In this document: in pieces, positions 1-7,984 of the stretch
How the letters are laid out: the number at the start of each line of letters is the position of its first letter
Numbering within the stretch: the stretch's first letter is position 1
From: an uncultured Bacteroidia bacterium
Lineage (GTDB): Bacteria; Bacteroidota; Bacteroidia; NS11-12g; UBA9320
Direction of reading: 5' to 3'
Length of the DNA: 64,000 nucleotides
NCBI GenBank assembly: GCA_905478335.1
Contig: CAJQIC010000029.1
Location: forward strand, 1 to 64,000
Notes under the pieces: model-generated
Told to the model about the DNA's origin: nothing
The model's database searches: none
Seen by the model: only the letters and a program-made list of their open reading frames with translations
Made by a program: the position numbers and the translations under genes

Positions 1-34
1 ATTAGATCAAAGACATTTAATTAAACTAAAAACA

Positions 35-541
35 ATGAAAAAAAGAAGAAAGCAACACCTGTTGCAAAGATTAAATTTATGACTTAATTTTGACTATCTC
101 TGGTAAACATTAGTTTGAAGACTTACAATTCCATTGGTTTATCGAAAATACTTTACCTACAAAAATTTGAACCTTCATGCTGAATTAGGCTTCCAGTATA
201 ACTACCTACTATCGAGCTTTGCTGATCTGCAATCCACAAGTTTGTTAGACGGAATAACGAAACAAAGCAGTACCAAAACCACGTCGTATCGGAACCGCAA
301 TCTATATGGAGGTGTATTTGGAGTTGGCGTGAGTAAACCACTAGGTATTGGCCAGGTTGGTATAAACATGAGATTGGTAAGTTTTATACCCAACTTTGCA
401 GTACCCGAGGCTAGATACGACGATGTTGATTTCATAGTAGACGCTCAATATATCGACACTGACTTCAGCTTGAATTCCGTTGCCATCAATTTTTCGTATC
501 AGATGCCATTGACATACCGCATAAGACAGCATAAAAAATAG
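35..541 (+). pseudogene. Broken outer-membrane beta-barrel protein, C-terminal part only
   Basis: An open frame from about 119 to 541 reads like the C-terminal strands of a Bacteroidota outer-membrane barrel (PorT/OmpW-like). It starts LTIPLVYRKYF, alternates polar and hydrophobic residues, and has strand-like segments around FGVGVSKPL and VAINFSYQMPL. A stop lies in frame at 116-118, and the only in-frame starts are weak (TTG at 134). Upstream, an ATG at 35 opens a basic 15-codon frame that ends at once. I read this as the remnant of a gene that lost its middle, or whose 5' part is frameshifted. Function is not assignable. The family call is by pattern only. Confidence 0.4.
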
Positions 542-744
542 AATAGGCGTTCCAAAGTCAACATTGCTTATTTTAGCCATTGTTGGAAACATGTGCTAGT
601 CCTATTAAGGTGCAATGTTTTATAGAGGGATAGTGGCGTACAAAAACATTTTCTCACTTACTGACTCGTTTCAACTGTGGGAAACGTGATTGAATATATA
701 TTGTATTGATGCAGGAACTTCTGTGTGAGTTTCAGTTTGAGTTT

Positions 745-773
745 GAGAATGAGTAATTTTCGTACTCACTCTC
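745..773. other. 11-bp imperfect inverted repeat (stem-loop)
   Basis: GAGAATGAGTA and TACTCACTCTC can pair (10 of 11) around a 7-nt loop. It lies downstream of tRNA-Leu on the minus strand, so it could end that transcript, but no T-run follows on either strand. The rest of 542-791 shows no gene. Confidence 0.4.
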
Positions 774-791
774 CAACTCGCTCTGCTATTG

Positions 792-873
792 TACCCAGGG
801 CCGGGCTCGAACCGGCACGTCCGAAGACATTGGTGTTTGAGACCAACGCGTCTACCAATTCCGCCACCTGGGC
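792..873 (-). tRNA. tRNA-Leu (anticodon CAA)
   Basis: Read on the minus strand it begins GCCCAGGTGGCGGAATTGG and ends CCTGGGT plus discriminator A. The anticodon stem TTGGT/ACCAA frames loop CTCAAAC, giving anticodon CAA. The long variable arm (AATGTCTTCGGACGT) is typical of class II tRNA-Leu, and the T-loop TTCGAGC is present. The first acceptor pair is G-U. CCA is not encoded. A matching promoter lies inside the 3' end of hscB. Confidence 0.95.
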
Positions 874-895
874 ATATTGACTTGGTAGTACCTCT

Positions 896-1417
896 TTAAA
901 GGCGTGCAAATTTATTTATTGAATCCCGTATACGCAACAGATATTTTCGTTGTAAATAGGATTCTTTTATTTCTTGTAATAACGACGTCTCTTTTGATGA
1001 TTCATAACGCTCAAGAAGTCCATTTAACTTGGTTTCATATTCGCCTTCCAGCTTCTCAAAGTCTTCAGTCACTTGATTTAAATCCTCTTTGTCATCAGAC
1101 ATGCCCACATCCATAATGCGTTCATTCCACTCCATCATGTCCATTAGAAACGCTGGAGGGAGCTTGTCCTCATGACCCACTGAATGACCTAATAAACCAA
1201 GTACATAAGGAATTCGCTGGTTTGTTTCAGAAAGTGTTTTATACGCCTGATTGTTAATTGATGTTTGCATCAATGCATTTTCATACGCCTGGTCATCACC
1301 AGCTGCAAAGTCTGGATGATTCAATTTAGAAAACTTCAAATACTGTTTTCTTAATTTTTCGGTATCTACAACAAACGAAATTGCAATGCCAAAGTGATCA
1401 AAGTAGTTAGAATCCAC
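896..1417 (-). CDS. hscB: Fe-S cluster co-chaperone HscB (Hsc20, J-domain)
   Basis: A 173-residue protein of normal HscB length. Residues 1-75 form a J-domain with the HPD motif at residues 34-36 (LNHPDF). Residues about 85-170 are a helical C-terminal domain rich in Glu and Lys, as in the IscU-binding HSCB domain. HscB delivers the scaffold IscU to the Hsp70 chaperone HscA during Fe-S cluster transfer. It starts 2 bp after the rseP stop, so the two are probably co-transcribed. Its 3' end carries the tRNA-Leu promoter. The family is clear; no other isc or hsc gene is in the window. Confidence 0.85.
   Translation of the reverse strand: MDSNYFDHFGIAISFVVDTEKLRKQYLKFSKLNHPDFAAGDDQAYENALMQTSINNQAYKTLSETNQRIPYVLGLLGHSVGHEDKLPPAFLMDMMEWNERIMDVGMSDDKEDLNQVTEDFEKLEGEYETKLNGLLERYESSKETSLLQEIKESYLQRKYLLRIRDSINKFARL
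907..937 (-). promoter_or_regulatory. Bacteroidota-type promoter for tRNA-Leu
   Basis: On the minus strand TAAATTTG (914-907) fits the -7 consensus TAnnTTTG, and a TTG lies 20 nt upstream (937-935). The box is about 34 nt before the mature tRNA 5' end and lies within the last codons of hscB. Confidence 0.55.
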
Positions 1418-1419
1418 TT

Positions 1420-2748
1420 TTATAAAAACTTGGATTTGATGATCTGCCAGATGTCGTTACCCATTGTTAACGCCATAAGTGTTAGTAAGATACCCATACC
1501 GATGTATTGGGCCACCAATAGCACTCTTTCTGGTGCAGGTTTCCCGACAATCATTTCGTAGGTTAAGAACATCATATGACCTCCATCTAATGCAGGAATA
1601 GGCAGAGCATTCATAAATGCCAACGCCAAAGAAATCATTGCCGTCATACGCCAGAACCAGCCCCAGTCCCAAGTGCCTCCAAAGAATTCAGCCATTCCTA
1701 TAACACTTTTGACCTCTTTTACCGGAACGTCGCCTTGAGCCATTTTAACTAAACCCAACGCGTTGTAATACACAGCTTCCCAGCTCTCTTTCCAAGAATA
1801 GGATATAGCAGAGCCTAACGTATATTTCTTTCTACTGTCTGGGTAACGTGCAATTTTCGGTTTAAACCCTAAAATGCCATTTGTATCGATACTTGCTTTT
1901 ACATTGTTTGACGCTTCGCCTCGTAAATAATCAATCGAAATTTCCCCACCTTTATTCGCTTTTAGCATTTTAGTGAAATGCGTAAAACTTTGAACGACAG
2001 TATCGTTAATAGCCGTAATTCGGTCGCCTTTTAGCAATCCTGCGTCAAAAGCTCCTCCCCCTTCTTTAGGATCTTCTTTTAAAAATACTTGACTCTTCGA
2101 ATCAATAAACAATCCCTTAGATCGTGACAATTGCTTAAACAGGTTGCCAGGAATTTCGATCTTCTTTTCTTCTCCGTCTCTATCGATGACCATCTCACCA
2201 CCAAAAACTGCTTCGTAGGTCACAAAATCAACAAAACGCTCATATTCGTTACCATTCAACGAAACCAGTTTGTCTCCATCACGGAAACCAAGATCATGCG
2301 CCAGTTCTCCAACTAAGATGCCATCTTGATTAACCGTATCTATAGTGACAAAATTTTTCTCATAGCCCTTAAGTACCAAGACATAGAATAAAAACCCGAG
2401 GATTAAATTCATGACAATTCCACCGATCATCACGATGAAACGTTGCCAAGCCGGCTTACTTCTGAACTCCCAAGGTTGAGGTTCTGTTTTTAGTTGCTCT
2501 GTGTCAACAGACTCGTCAATCATACCAGCAATCTTCACATAGCCACCGATAGGCAACCAACCAATTCCGTATTCTGTGTCTCCTTTTTTGAAGCTAAATA
2601 GTTTCTTACCCCATGCATCAAAGAACAAATAGAATTTTTCTACTTTGATACCAAACGCTCGTGCAGCTAAGTAATGTCCTAATTCGTGAAAAGTTACTAA
2701 GATGGCCAAAGCTAAGATTAGCTGTCCGGCCATAATTAATCCTGTCAT
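1420..2748 (-). CDS. rseP: RIP zinc metalloprotease RseP (site-2 protease, M50)
   Basis: A 442-residue inner-membrane site-2 protease. The zinc motif HELGH is at residues 21-25 in the first membrane helix. The second active-site motif, NALPIPALDGGH, is near residue 380. Between them are a periplasmic region with two PDZ-like segments (about 125-210 and 215-290) and further membrane helices. The family cleaves anti-sigma factors and signal-peptide remnants within the membrane. It is the first gene of an rseP-hscB pair; a TATTTTCG sequence upstream resembles a -7 box with one mismatch. Confidence 0.92.
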   Translation of the reverse strand: MTGLIMAGQLILALAILVTFHELGHYLAARAFGIKVEKFYLFFDAWGKKLFSFKKGDTEYGIGWLPIGGYVKIAGMIDESVDTEQLKTEPQPWEFRSKPAWQRFIVMIGGIVMNLILGFLFYVLVLKGYEKNFVTIDTVNQDGILVGELAHDLGFRDGDKLVSLNGNEYERFVDFVTYEAVFGGEMVIDRDGEEKKIEIPGNLFKQLSRSKGLFIDSKSQVFLKEDPKEGGGAFDAGLLKGDRITAINDTVVQSFTHFTKMLKANKGGEISIDYLRGEASNNVKASIDTNGILGFKPKIARYPDSRKKYTLGSAISYSWKESWEAVYYNALGLVKMAQGDVPVKEVKSVIGMAEFFGGTWDWGWFWRMTAMISLALAFMNALPIPALDGGHMMFLTYEMIVGKPAPERVLLVAQYIGMGILLTLMALTMGNDIWQIIKSKFL

Positions 2749-2880
2749 AGTTTATCGTTTATACGATTTTAAGGCTGCGAAAATACAACGTAAACATGGC
2801 CTAAGAAACCGGGTTTGGATGGAATGCTAGATTTAGTGGACAATTACCTCAATCTGAGTGGCTCGAAAACAATTATAGTT

Positions 2881-2915
2881 TTTGTTAAAAAAAGAAAACA
2901 AAAGTTTTAGTTTTG
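2881..2915 (+). promoter_or_regulatory. Putative promoter of tRNA-Cys
   Basis: TAGTTTTG (2908-2915) fits the TAnnTTTG -7 box, and TTTG (2881-2884) could be the -33 box, with a rather long spacer of 23 nt. The -7 box is 17 nt before the tRNA. Confidence 0.45.
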
Positions 2916-2932
2916 CGGTTCTTTAATTTAAT

Positions 2933-3003
2933 GGTCTCGTGGCCGAGTGGCTAGGCAGAGCTCTGCAAAAGCTTCCACAGCGGTTCGAATCCGCTCGAGA
3001 CCT
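2933..3003 (+). tRNA. tRNA-Cys (anticodon GCA)
   Basis: The acceptor arms GGTCTCG and CGAGACC pair fully, and the discriminator is T, as expected for tRNA-Cys. The anticodon stem GAGCT/AGCTT frames loop CTGCAAA, giving anticodon GCA. The T-arm contains GGTTCGAAT. CCA is not encoded. The 3' 17 nt recur exactly at 3158-3174 (see the repeat units downstream). Confidence 0.95.
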
Positions 3004-3123
3004 CAAGCAAATCCTGATCTATGTGATCGGGATTTTCTATTTTTATGGTGAATGGAGCTTGCTCCGAAGAGCCAGAAAAATAGAAAAGACAAAGGCTACC
3101 GATAGGTAGACTGGATTTGCTTG
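3004..3123 (+). repeat. Structured repeat unit A after tRNA-Cys
   Basis: The unit is bounded by a perfect 11-bp inverted repeat: CAAGCAAATCC (3004-3014) and GGATTTGCTTG (3113-3123). Inside are a terminator-like hairpin (3009-3035), a perfect 12-bp stem TTTTCTATTTTT/AAAAATAGAAAA (3033-3044 with 3076-3087) enclosing the small hairpin GGAGC-TT-GCTCC (3054-3065), and a hairpin CTACC-GATA-GGTAG (3096-3109). No coding frame is evident. Unit B repeats this layout with different stem sequences. Confidence 0.7.
3009..3035 (+). terminator. Terminator-like hairpin after tRNA-Cys
   Basis: AAATCCTGATC pairs with GATCGGGATTT (one T-G pair) around a 5-nt loop and is followed by a short T-rich tract. It starts 6 nt after the tRNA. 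AAATCC can instead pair with GGATTT at 3113-3118, so two folds compete. Confidence 0.6.
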
Positions 3124-3157
3124 TACACCCATAAAATCGTTTACCGGAACGCAGAGC

Positions 3158-3296
3158 AATCCGCTCGAGACCTCGAGTAAATCCTGACTATTTAGTCGGG
3201 ATTTTTTGTTTTTACCACGACTGGAGCTCGCTCCAAGGAGATGGTAAAACGAAAAAGCCAGAGGCTACCGAAAGGTAGGCTGGTGATCAGGAATTA
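3158..3296 (+). repeat. Structured repeat unit B with duplicated tRNA-Cys 3' end
   Basis: It begins with a 17-nt exact copy of the tRNA-Cys 3' end plus one base (3158-3174). It then repeats unit A's plan: terminator hairpin (3179-3207), a long stem (3202-3217 with 3242-3256, one bulge and one G-U pair) around GGAGC-TC-GCTCC (3223-3234), hairpin CTACC-GAAA-GGTAG (3265-3278), and an outer stem TAAATCCTGA/TCAGGAATTA (3178-3187 with 3287-3296, one mismatch). Several stems differ in sequence from unit A yet still pair. Confidence 0.7.
3179..3207 (+). terminator. Second terminator hairpin, unit B
   Basis: AAATCCTGACTA pairs with TAGTCGGGATTT around a 2-nt loop, followed by a run of six T. It is stronger than the unit A version and lies 5 nt after the duplicated tRNA end. 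Confidence 0.7.
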
Positions 3297-3445
3297 ATTT
3301 TGATTTACAACTACTATTTTCTTCTTAAACATCGCGAATAACTTTTCGCAACATAGGCTTATCAGTCCGCCAGTGGTCGGACAAGCTCTAAAATCGATTT
3401 TCTCCCGAGAGCTATCGAGATCAGCCGAAAAAGTAGGACGGGTTA

Positions 3446-3463
3446 TAGGGTTGGTAAACCCTA
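3446..3463. repeat. Stem-loop with GGTA loop
   Basis: TAGGGTT-GGTA-AACCCTA. The same GGTA loop on a different perfect stem occurs at 26213-26232. The surrounding 3297-3483 holds no recognisable gene; sequence around 3410-3440 (CCCGAGAGCTATCGAG...) may be a diverged copy of the palindromic element at 26041-26232. It may also end transcription of the minus-strand gene that stops at 3484. Confidence 0.5.
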
Positions 3464-3483
3464 AGCGAATAAATAACGTTGTT

Positions 3484-4149
3484 TCATTTATCGTATTTAC
3501 CCAATTCCACTTTAGTCTTGTTGATCATTTTCTTTTTCTCAATGATTGCAGACTGTTTTTTCTTTTGTACGTCTGCATTCTCAACCAAGTCTTTTTCGCG
3601 TTTTTCTATGGTTTCTTTGGCGCGTTTAATTTCCTTCTCGTATGTTTCCTTATCCTTAACCAAATTTCTCTTTTCCCTTTCCAACTTATTGAGCTCCTTG
3701 GATTCTTGGTCTAAACGTTTAGACACAGCATCGAAAGCTGCGCCCGTTGCGAATTTTTTAAGTATCGATTGGATCGCTGGACTTTTATCTGAATTATAAT
3801 GATAATACTGGTTTCCTGACTTCAAAAACACACTTAAGTAAACACCTTCAGGTGTACTATTGAAATTTGAAAACACTTGAATTGCCGTATCTTCTAAAGA
3901 AGGAATAAGCACATTAGAGCTCACCAAATCGCTAGATTTTGACACTTTTAGCGTTTTCCCGCCATATTGCTTCATTAATTTCTCCCAATCTCGCTGCGCA
4001 TCTTTTGCCTTCACTTCTGGAATCAGCACTTTAAATCCGCTCTGGATACCTTGGCTCATATTAAGTGTTACAGGAGAAACTGACGTAACTTGAGCTTGAG
4101 TAAACAACGTTTGTGACGCCAAAATGAGTATAAAAATTACGTGTTTCAT
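3484..4149 (-). CDS. Exported coiled-coil protein of unknown function
   Basis: A 221-residue protein I do not recognise. Residues 1-19 form a classical signal peptide ending TQAQ, so it is periplasmic or membrane-associated; no lipobox is seen. Residues about 20-145 look globular, with a segment on gel-like periplasmic style (RDWEKLMKQYGGK, GNQYYHYN). Residues about 150-215 are a dense Glu/Lys/Arg coiled coil. It lies 10 bp downstream of the HMG-CoA lyase gene on the same strand and may share its transcript. The order (signal, small domain, coiled coil) is seen in many Bacteroidota hypothetical proteins. No function can be given. Confidence 0.75.
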   Translation of the reverse strand: MKHVIFILILASQTLFTQAQVTSVSPVTLNMSQGIQSGFKVLIPEVKAKDAQRDWEKLMKQYGGKTLKVSKSSDLVSSNVLIPSLEDTAIQVFSNFNSTPEGVYLSVFLKSGNQYYHYNSDKSPAIQSILKKFATGAAFDAVSKRLDQESKELNKLEREKRNLVKDKETYEKEIKRAKETIEKREKDLVENADVQKKKQSAIIEKKKMINKTKVELGKYDK

Positions 4150-4159
4150 AATTCCTTAT

Positions 4160-5005
4160 TTATCCAAATATGTTGTTCGCCATTTTCATGGCATCGTTAA
4201 ATCGTTTCACGTCTAATCCATGACTTACCCCATGGCGGTCAAGATATTGAATTAAATTTTCCGTCGGCATATTCCCTACTAGATTGTCTTCTGCCATAGG
4301 ACAACCACCAAAACCTTTGATTGCACCATCAAATCGCCGACAACCATTTCGCCATGCGGCATCTACCTTTTCCTCCCAATCATCCGCTCTTGTATGAAAA
4401 TGTGCTCCAAATTCTGGTTTTGTAAAACTCGCATTTAACTGTTTGAAAACAGACTGTATGGACTCAGCATTTGAAACCCCAACAGTGTCGCTTATCGAAA
4501 ATGAATCCACTCCGAGGTCGGCAATTTTGCCTACCCACTCTTCAACAATCTCTGGCCCCCAATAGTCTCCGTAATTATTGCCGAATCCCATGGATATATA
4601 GATGACAACTTCTTTGTTTTGTGATCCCGCTTGATCAACAAGGAAGCGTACAACGTCTAAGCTATCCGTAATTGAAGAATTGGTATTTCGTTGCTGAAAA
4701 GTTTCAGAAACAGAAAATGGAAACCCCAGATAATCAAGCCGTTCGTGTTTTACCGCATCTTCAATTCCTCGTTTGTTTGCAACAATTACTGAAAGTCGTG
4801 TATCACTTTCATCAATCGAATCAAGCACTTTTTGCGTATCACGCATTTGAGGGATGGCCTTTGGTGAAACAAAACTTCCGCAATCCAATGTATGGTATCC
4901 AACCTTTAGCAACGCATTAATATATTCGATTTTGGTTTGGGTTGGAACGAACCACTCCAAACCTTGCATTGCATCACGTGGACATTCAATTATCTTAATA
5001 TCCAT
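4160..5005 (-). CDS. Hydroxymethylglutaryl-CoA lyase family protein
   Basis: A 281-residue DRE-TIM-type aldolase. The N-terminal strand carries the catalytic RD pair (residues 10-11, ECPRDAMQG). The metal-binding HxH of the last strands appears as GAHFHTR, and the Cys loop as FGGCPMAEDN. Family members cleave HMG-CoA to acetyl-CoA and acetoacetate in leucine or ketone-body catabolism, with a divalent metal in the cytoplasm. Length is near the usual 290-300. It lies 10 bp upstream of the coiled-coil gene and diverges from the DUF349 gene. A related lyase of the same fold is possible, but the Cys loop favours HMG-CoA lyase. Confidence 0.8.
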   Translation of the reverse strand: MDIKIIECPRDAMQGLEWFVPTQTKIEYINALLKVGYHTLDCGSFVSPKAIPQMRDTQKVLDSIDESDTRLSVIVANKRGIEDAVKHERLDYLGFPFSVSETFQQRNTNSSITDSLDVVRFLVDQAGSQNKEVVIYISMGFGNNYGDYWGPEIVEEWVGKIADLGVDSFSISDTVGVSNAESIQSVFKQLNASFTKPEFGAHFHTRADDWEEKVDAAWRNGCRRFDGAIKGFGGCPMAEDNLVGNMPTENLIQYLDRHGVSHGLDVKRFNDAMKMANNIFG

Positions 5006-5105
5006 TAATTTCTATATAATTCGTTCGTTTATTGCTGGTTTTACGCTCAAACAAGGTGCGTAAATGCTTATTACATCAGCCTTTCTTCATATTACTTCAA
5101 GGCTG

Positions 5106-5136
5106 TTTGCTTTTCGTCTCAAAAGTACCATTTTTG
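5106..5136 (+). promoter_or_regulatory. Bacteroidota-type promoter for the DUF349 gene
   Basis: TTTG at 5106-5109 and CATTTTTG at 5129-5136 are separated by exactly 19 nt. This matches the TTTG-N19-TAnnTTTG consensus with one mismatch. The start codon is 31 nt downstream at 5167, which fits a short leader. Confidence 0.55.
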
Positions 5137-5166
5137 CACCTTTTAAAAGAGAAGTAAAGAATTAAC

Positions 5167-7206
5167 ATGTCTCAAGAAGAGCTACCTAAAATAGATAACG
5201 AAGCCATCAGCAACACCGATGGATCCGTTGATCAATCTCCTTCCGCGCCTAATACAGAATCAGAAAAAACTTCTACTGTTGAAGAACAAGTAGAAAACAC
5301 GGATCCTATTGCCGCGGAGGCAACACCAGCAGAAACAACCGTTGAAGAAGACACGAAAGACGTGGCTAAAAACATCGTTTCAGCTAATGAAGAGGAAGAA
5401 GAAACAGAAATTGATGAAGATGATGCTGATGAATCTTCTGAAATGGAAATCGACCACTCCATAGATCTAGAACAACTCAATAAAGATCAATTGCTAAGTC
5501 TTGCTATTGAGTCGACGCAAAAGCTAACCACGCGTGATGCCTTTAACAGGTTGAAACAGATTAGGCCACTATTTAACGATATCCTGCGCTCTGAAAAGAA
5601 ACAAGCACTTCAAGCACATATAGAGTCTGGTGATGAAGCTGATAACTTAAAACACGATGACGCTTCTTATCGCGACCGTTTTAAAGAGGTTTTCAATCTA
5701 GCCAAAAACGCTAGACATGAAGAACGCCAGAGAATTGAAGAAGAAAAAATAAAAAACTTCAAGAAAAAAGAAGCACTATTAGAACAACTGAGAGGCATAA
5801 CCGAATCCGACGAAACAGAAAAAAGCCTTGATGACGTAAAGGCGTTGCAGCAAGAATGGCGTGGCATAAGGGTATTACCTGCAGACAAGGTACAAGCCCT
5901 GTGGGACTCTTACCATTTTTTACTCGACAAGTTTTACGACAATCACTCAATCAACATAGAGCTTAAAGAGTTAGACAGAAAAAAGAACCTAGAAGTTAAA
6001 ATAGACCTTACTAAAAAAGTTGACGCCCTCAGTTCGGAAAACTCATTAAAGAAGAGTTTTATACTTCTAAATAAGTACCAGGAAGAATTCAGAAATACGG
6101 GACCCGTGCCGCGTGAATTCAATAAAGAGATTTGGGAACGTTTCCGCGAAGCGTGTGACAAAGTTTACGAACAGAAAAAAGCTGTGTTCGATGCACTTGA
6201 AGGGGAACGAAACAAGAATCTAGAACTGAAGGAAGTATTGGTTGAGAAAGCAAGTTTGATTGCACAAACCAGTGCTAAAAAAGTTAAAGATTGGAAAGAA
6301 AAAGCGGCATCTCTTGATGCGCTTATGAATGAATGGAAAAAAATAGGTCCTGTTCCACGTTCGAAAAATGAAGTTGTATGGAAAGCTTTCCGTAAGTCAT
6401 TCAACAGCTTTTACGATAATAAGAGCGCCTTCTTCAAGCAGATTAACAATGAGCGTAAGGCTAATCTTATCATTAAGGAAGATATCTGTAAAAGAGCAGA
6501 AGAAGTTAAAGACAGTGAAGACCTAAATTTTGCTACCAACGAACTAAAAAAACTACAGCGCGAGTGGAAAGAAGTAGGTCCGGTACCTGATAAAGTGTCG
6601 AATGTGATTTGGAAACGCTTTAGAGCCGCTTGCGATGAATTTTTCGAGAAAAAACAAAAAGCATTCGAAGGCAAAAAAGAAGAAGAAGTAAAAAACTTAG
6701 AAACCAAGGAATCGTTGATCGTTAAGCTAAGCGCATTGCTAGAAAACGGTAAATCAGAGTCAATTCTGAATGACCTTAAGGCTATTCAGAAGGAATGGAA
6801 TCAAGTGGGTTTTGTCCCAATCAAAAAGAAGAAGGACATAGATAACCGCTATCGTAAAGTTTCTGACGACGTGTTTAATAAATTCAAGTTAGACCGACAG
6901 AGCCTAAAACAAGGTCAAATCAAGTCCCACTATGCAAACTTGTCTCAATTGCCATCAGGCAACCAGAAATTGAAGGATGAGGCCTACAAAATTAAAAAGA
7001 AGATGTCTTTTCTTTCAAGCGAGATTGCTACGTTAGAGAATAACATGGAGTTCTTCGGTCGTTCGAAAGGAGCGCAAAAGCTGAAAGACGAAATTGCTGG
7101 GAAAATTGAAAAAACGAAAGATCAATTAGCGAGATTAAAAGCAGAACTCAAAGTAATTAAGTCAGTGAATGAAAAGCCTGCAGCCGAAAATGCAGGAAAC
7201 TCATAA
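5167..7206 (+). CDS. DUF349 tandem-repeat protein
   Basis: A 679-residue cytoplasmic protein. Residues 1-100 are low-complexity and very acidic (runs of Glu and Asp), likely disordered. The rest holds five DUF349-type helical repeats, each with a W+xxGxVP motif: EWRGIRVLP, EFRNTGPVP, EWKKIGPVP, EWKEVGPVP and EWNQVGFVP. Each is followed by a charged helix with a W/F core (for example VIWKRFRAACDEFF). The C-terminus is another coiled coil. This architecture is common in Bacteroidota and its biochemical role is unknown. A TTTG-N19-CAnnTTTG promoter lies upstream. The methyltransferase gene begins inside its 3' end. Confidence 0.85.
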   Translation: MSQEELPKIDNEAISNTDGSVDQSPSAPNTESEKTSTVEEQVENTDPIAAEATPAETTVEEDTKDVAKNIVSANEEEEETEIDEDDADESSEMEIDHSIDLEQLNKDQLLSLAIESTQKLTTRDAFNRLKQIRPLFNDILRSEKKQALQAHIESGDEADNLKHDDASYRDRFKEVFNLAKNARHEERQRIEEEKIKNFKKKEALLEQLRGITESDETEKSLDDVKALQQEWRGIRVLPADKVQALWDSYHFLLDKFYDNHSINIELKELDRKKNLEVKIDLTKKVDALSSENSLKKSFILLNKYQEEFRNTGPVPREFNKEIWERFREACDKVYEQKKAVFDALEGERNKNLELKEVLVEKASLIAQTSAKKVKDWKEKAASLDALMNEWKKIGPVPRSKNEVVWKAFRKSFNSFYDNKSAFFKQINNERKANLIIKEDICKRAEEVKDSEDLNFATNELKKLQREWKEVGPVPDKVSNVIWKRFRAACDEFFEKKQKAFEGKKEEEVKNLETKESLIVKLSALLENGKSESILNDLKAIQKEWNQVGFVPIKKKKDIDNRYRKVSDDVFNKFKLDRQSLKQGQIKSHYANLSQLPSGNQKLKDEAYKIKKKMSFLSSEIATLENNMEFFGRSKGAQKLKDEIAGKIEKTKDQLARLKAELKVIKSVNEKPAAENAGNS

Positions 7207-7984
7207 ACCATATTCGTTTTTAAAACGGCTTAAGCTGTATGCCAAATTTCTGGTAGAGGCAAAATCATGGAGGTCTATTCACAGCCCTTTTATGTTTGAG
7301 TTTGCCAAATATGTAAAAACCTCTAAAGTAGATGCTAAAAAGTTTGACCACATCGAACAAAAGCGGCGAAAGCTATTTAAAGACCAACGCGTCATCACTT
7401 TTAAGGATTATGGCGCAAGTGGAATTGACCGCACACGTAAAGTGTCTGAAATAGCCAAAAAATCAGCTAAAGCTAAACCGCAGTGTGAAACACTAGCGAA
7501 AATTTTGACTTACCTAAAGCCGAATGTCGCCATCGAACTGGGTACATCTTTAGGAATTAGTTACGCCTATATGGTTCGAGCCTCGCCTAATTCAACATTG
7601 ACCACCATAGAAGGTGCGAAGGAAATTGCAGAAATTGCCTCATCCAATTTAAGTGATTTGGGCTTTTTTGGAAATATTCGAGTAGGTAAATTCGACGAAC
7701 AGTTACCACTATTACTAAAGGAACTGGACTCTATAGATTTTGCTTTTGTAGATGGAAATCATCAACAAACAAGTACGTTAGATTATTTCAATCAAATCGT
7801 AAGTCGGTTATCAACAAATGGTTGTATCGTTTTCGACGATATATATTGGTCTCAAGGAATGACCAATGCCTGGAATCAAATTAAAGCAGACAATCGTGTT
7901 TCGTTAAGTTTAGACTGTTTCCATTTTGGTATTGTGTTTATTCGTGAAGGTGTAGATAAGCAACACTTCACTGTAGCACTTTAA
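7190..7984 (+). CDS. SAM-dependent O-methyltransferase-like protein
   Basis: About 264 residues. The SAM-binding loop is IELGTSLGISYAYM, followed by the acidic strand TTIEGAKEI, VDGNHQQ and FDDIYWSQGM, as in class I O-methyltransferases of the catechol/caffeoyl-CoA type. The N-terminal IHSPFMFEF signature is typical of a Bacteroidota subfamily. I chose the ATG at 7190 (MQETHKP), which overlaps the DUF349 gene by 17 bp; an in-frame ATG at 7169 is also possible. It converges with the DUF3524 gene, and the two coding ends overlap by 17 bp. The substrate is unknown. Confidence 0.8.
   Translation: MQETHKPYSFLKRLKLYAKFLVEAKSWRSIHSPFMFEFAKYVKTSKVDAKKFDHIEQKRRKLFKDQRVITFKDYGASGIDRTRKVSEIAKKSAKAKPQCETLAKILTYLKPNVAIELGTSLGISYAYMVRASPNSTLTTIEGAKEIAEIASSNLSDLGFFGNIRVGKFDEQLPLLLKELDSIDFAFVDGNHQQTSTLDYFNQIVSRLSTNGCIVFDDIYWSQGMTNAWNQIKADNRVSLSLDCFHFGIVFIREGVDKQHFTVAL

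Noticed and set aside
3158-3174. A second functional tRNA-Cys
   Set aside because: Only the last 17 nt of the gene are copied; no D-arm or anticodon arm precedes them.
3373-3799. Plus-strand open frames opposite the coiled-coil gene
   Set aside because: They mirror the Lys/Glu-rich minus-strand gene as Phe/Leu-rich nonsense; the minus-strand frame has a signal peptide.
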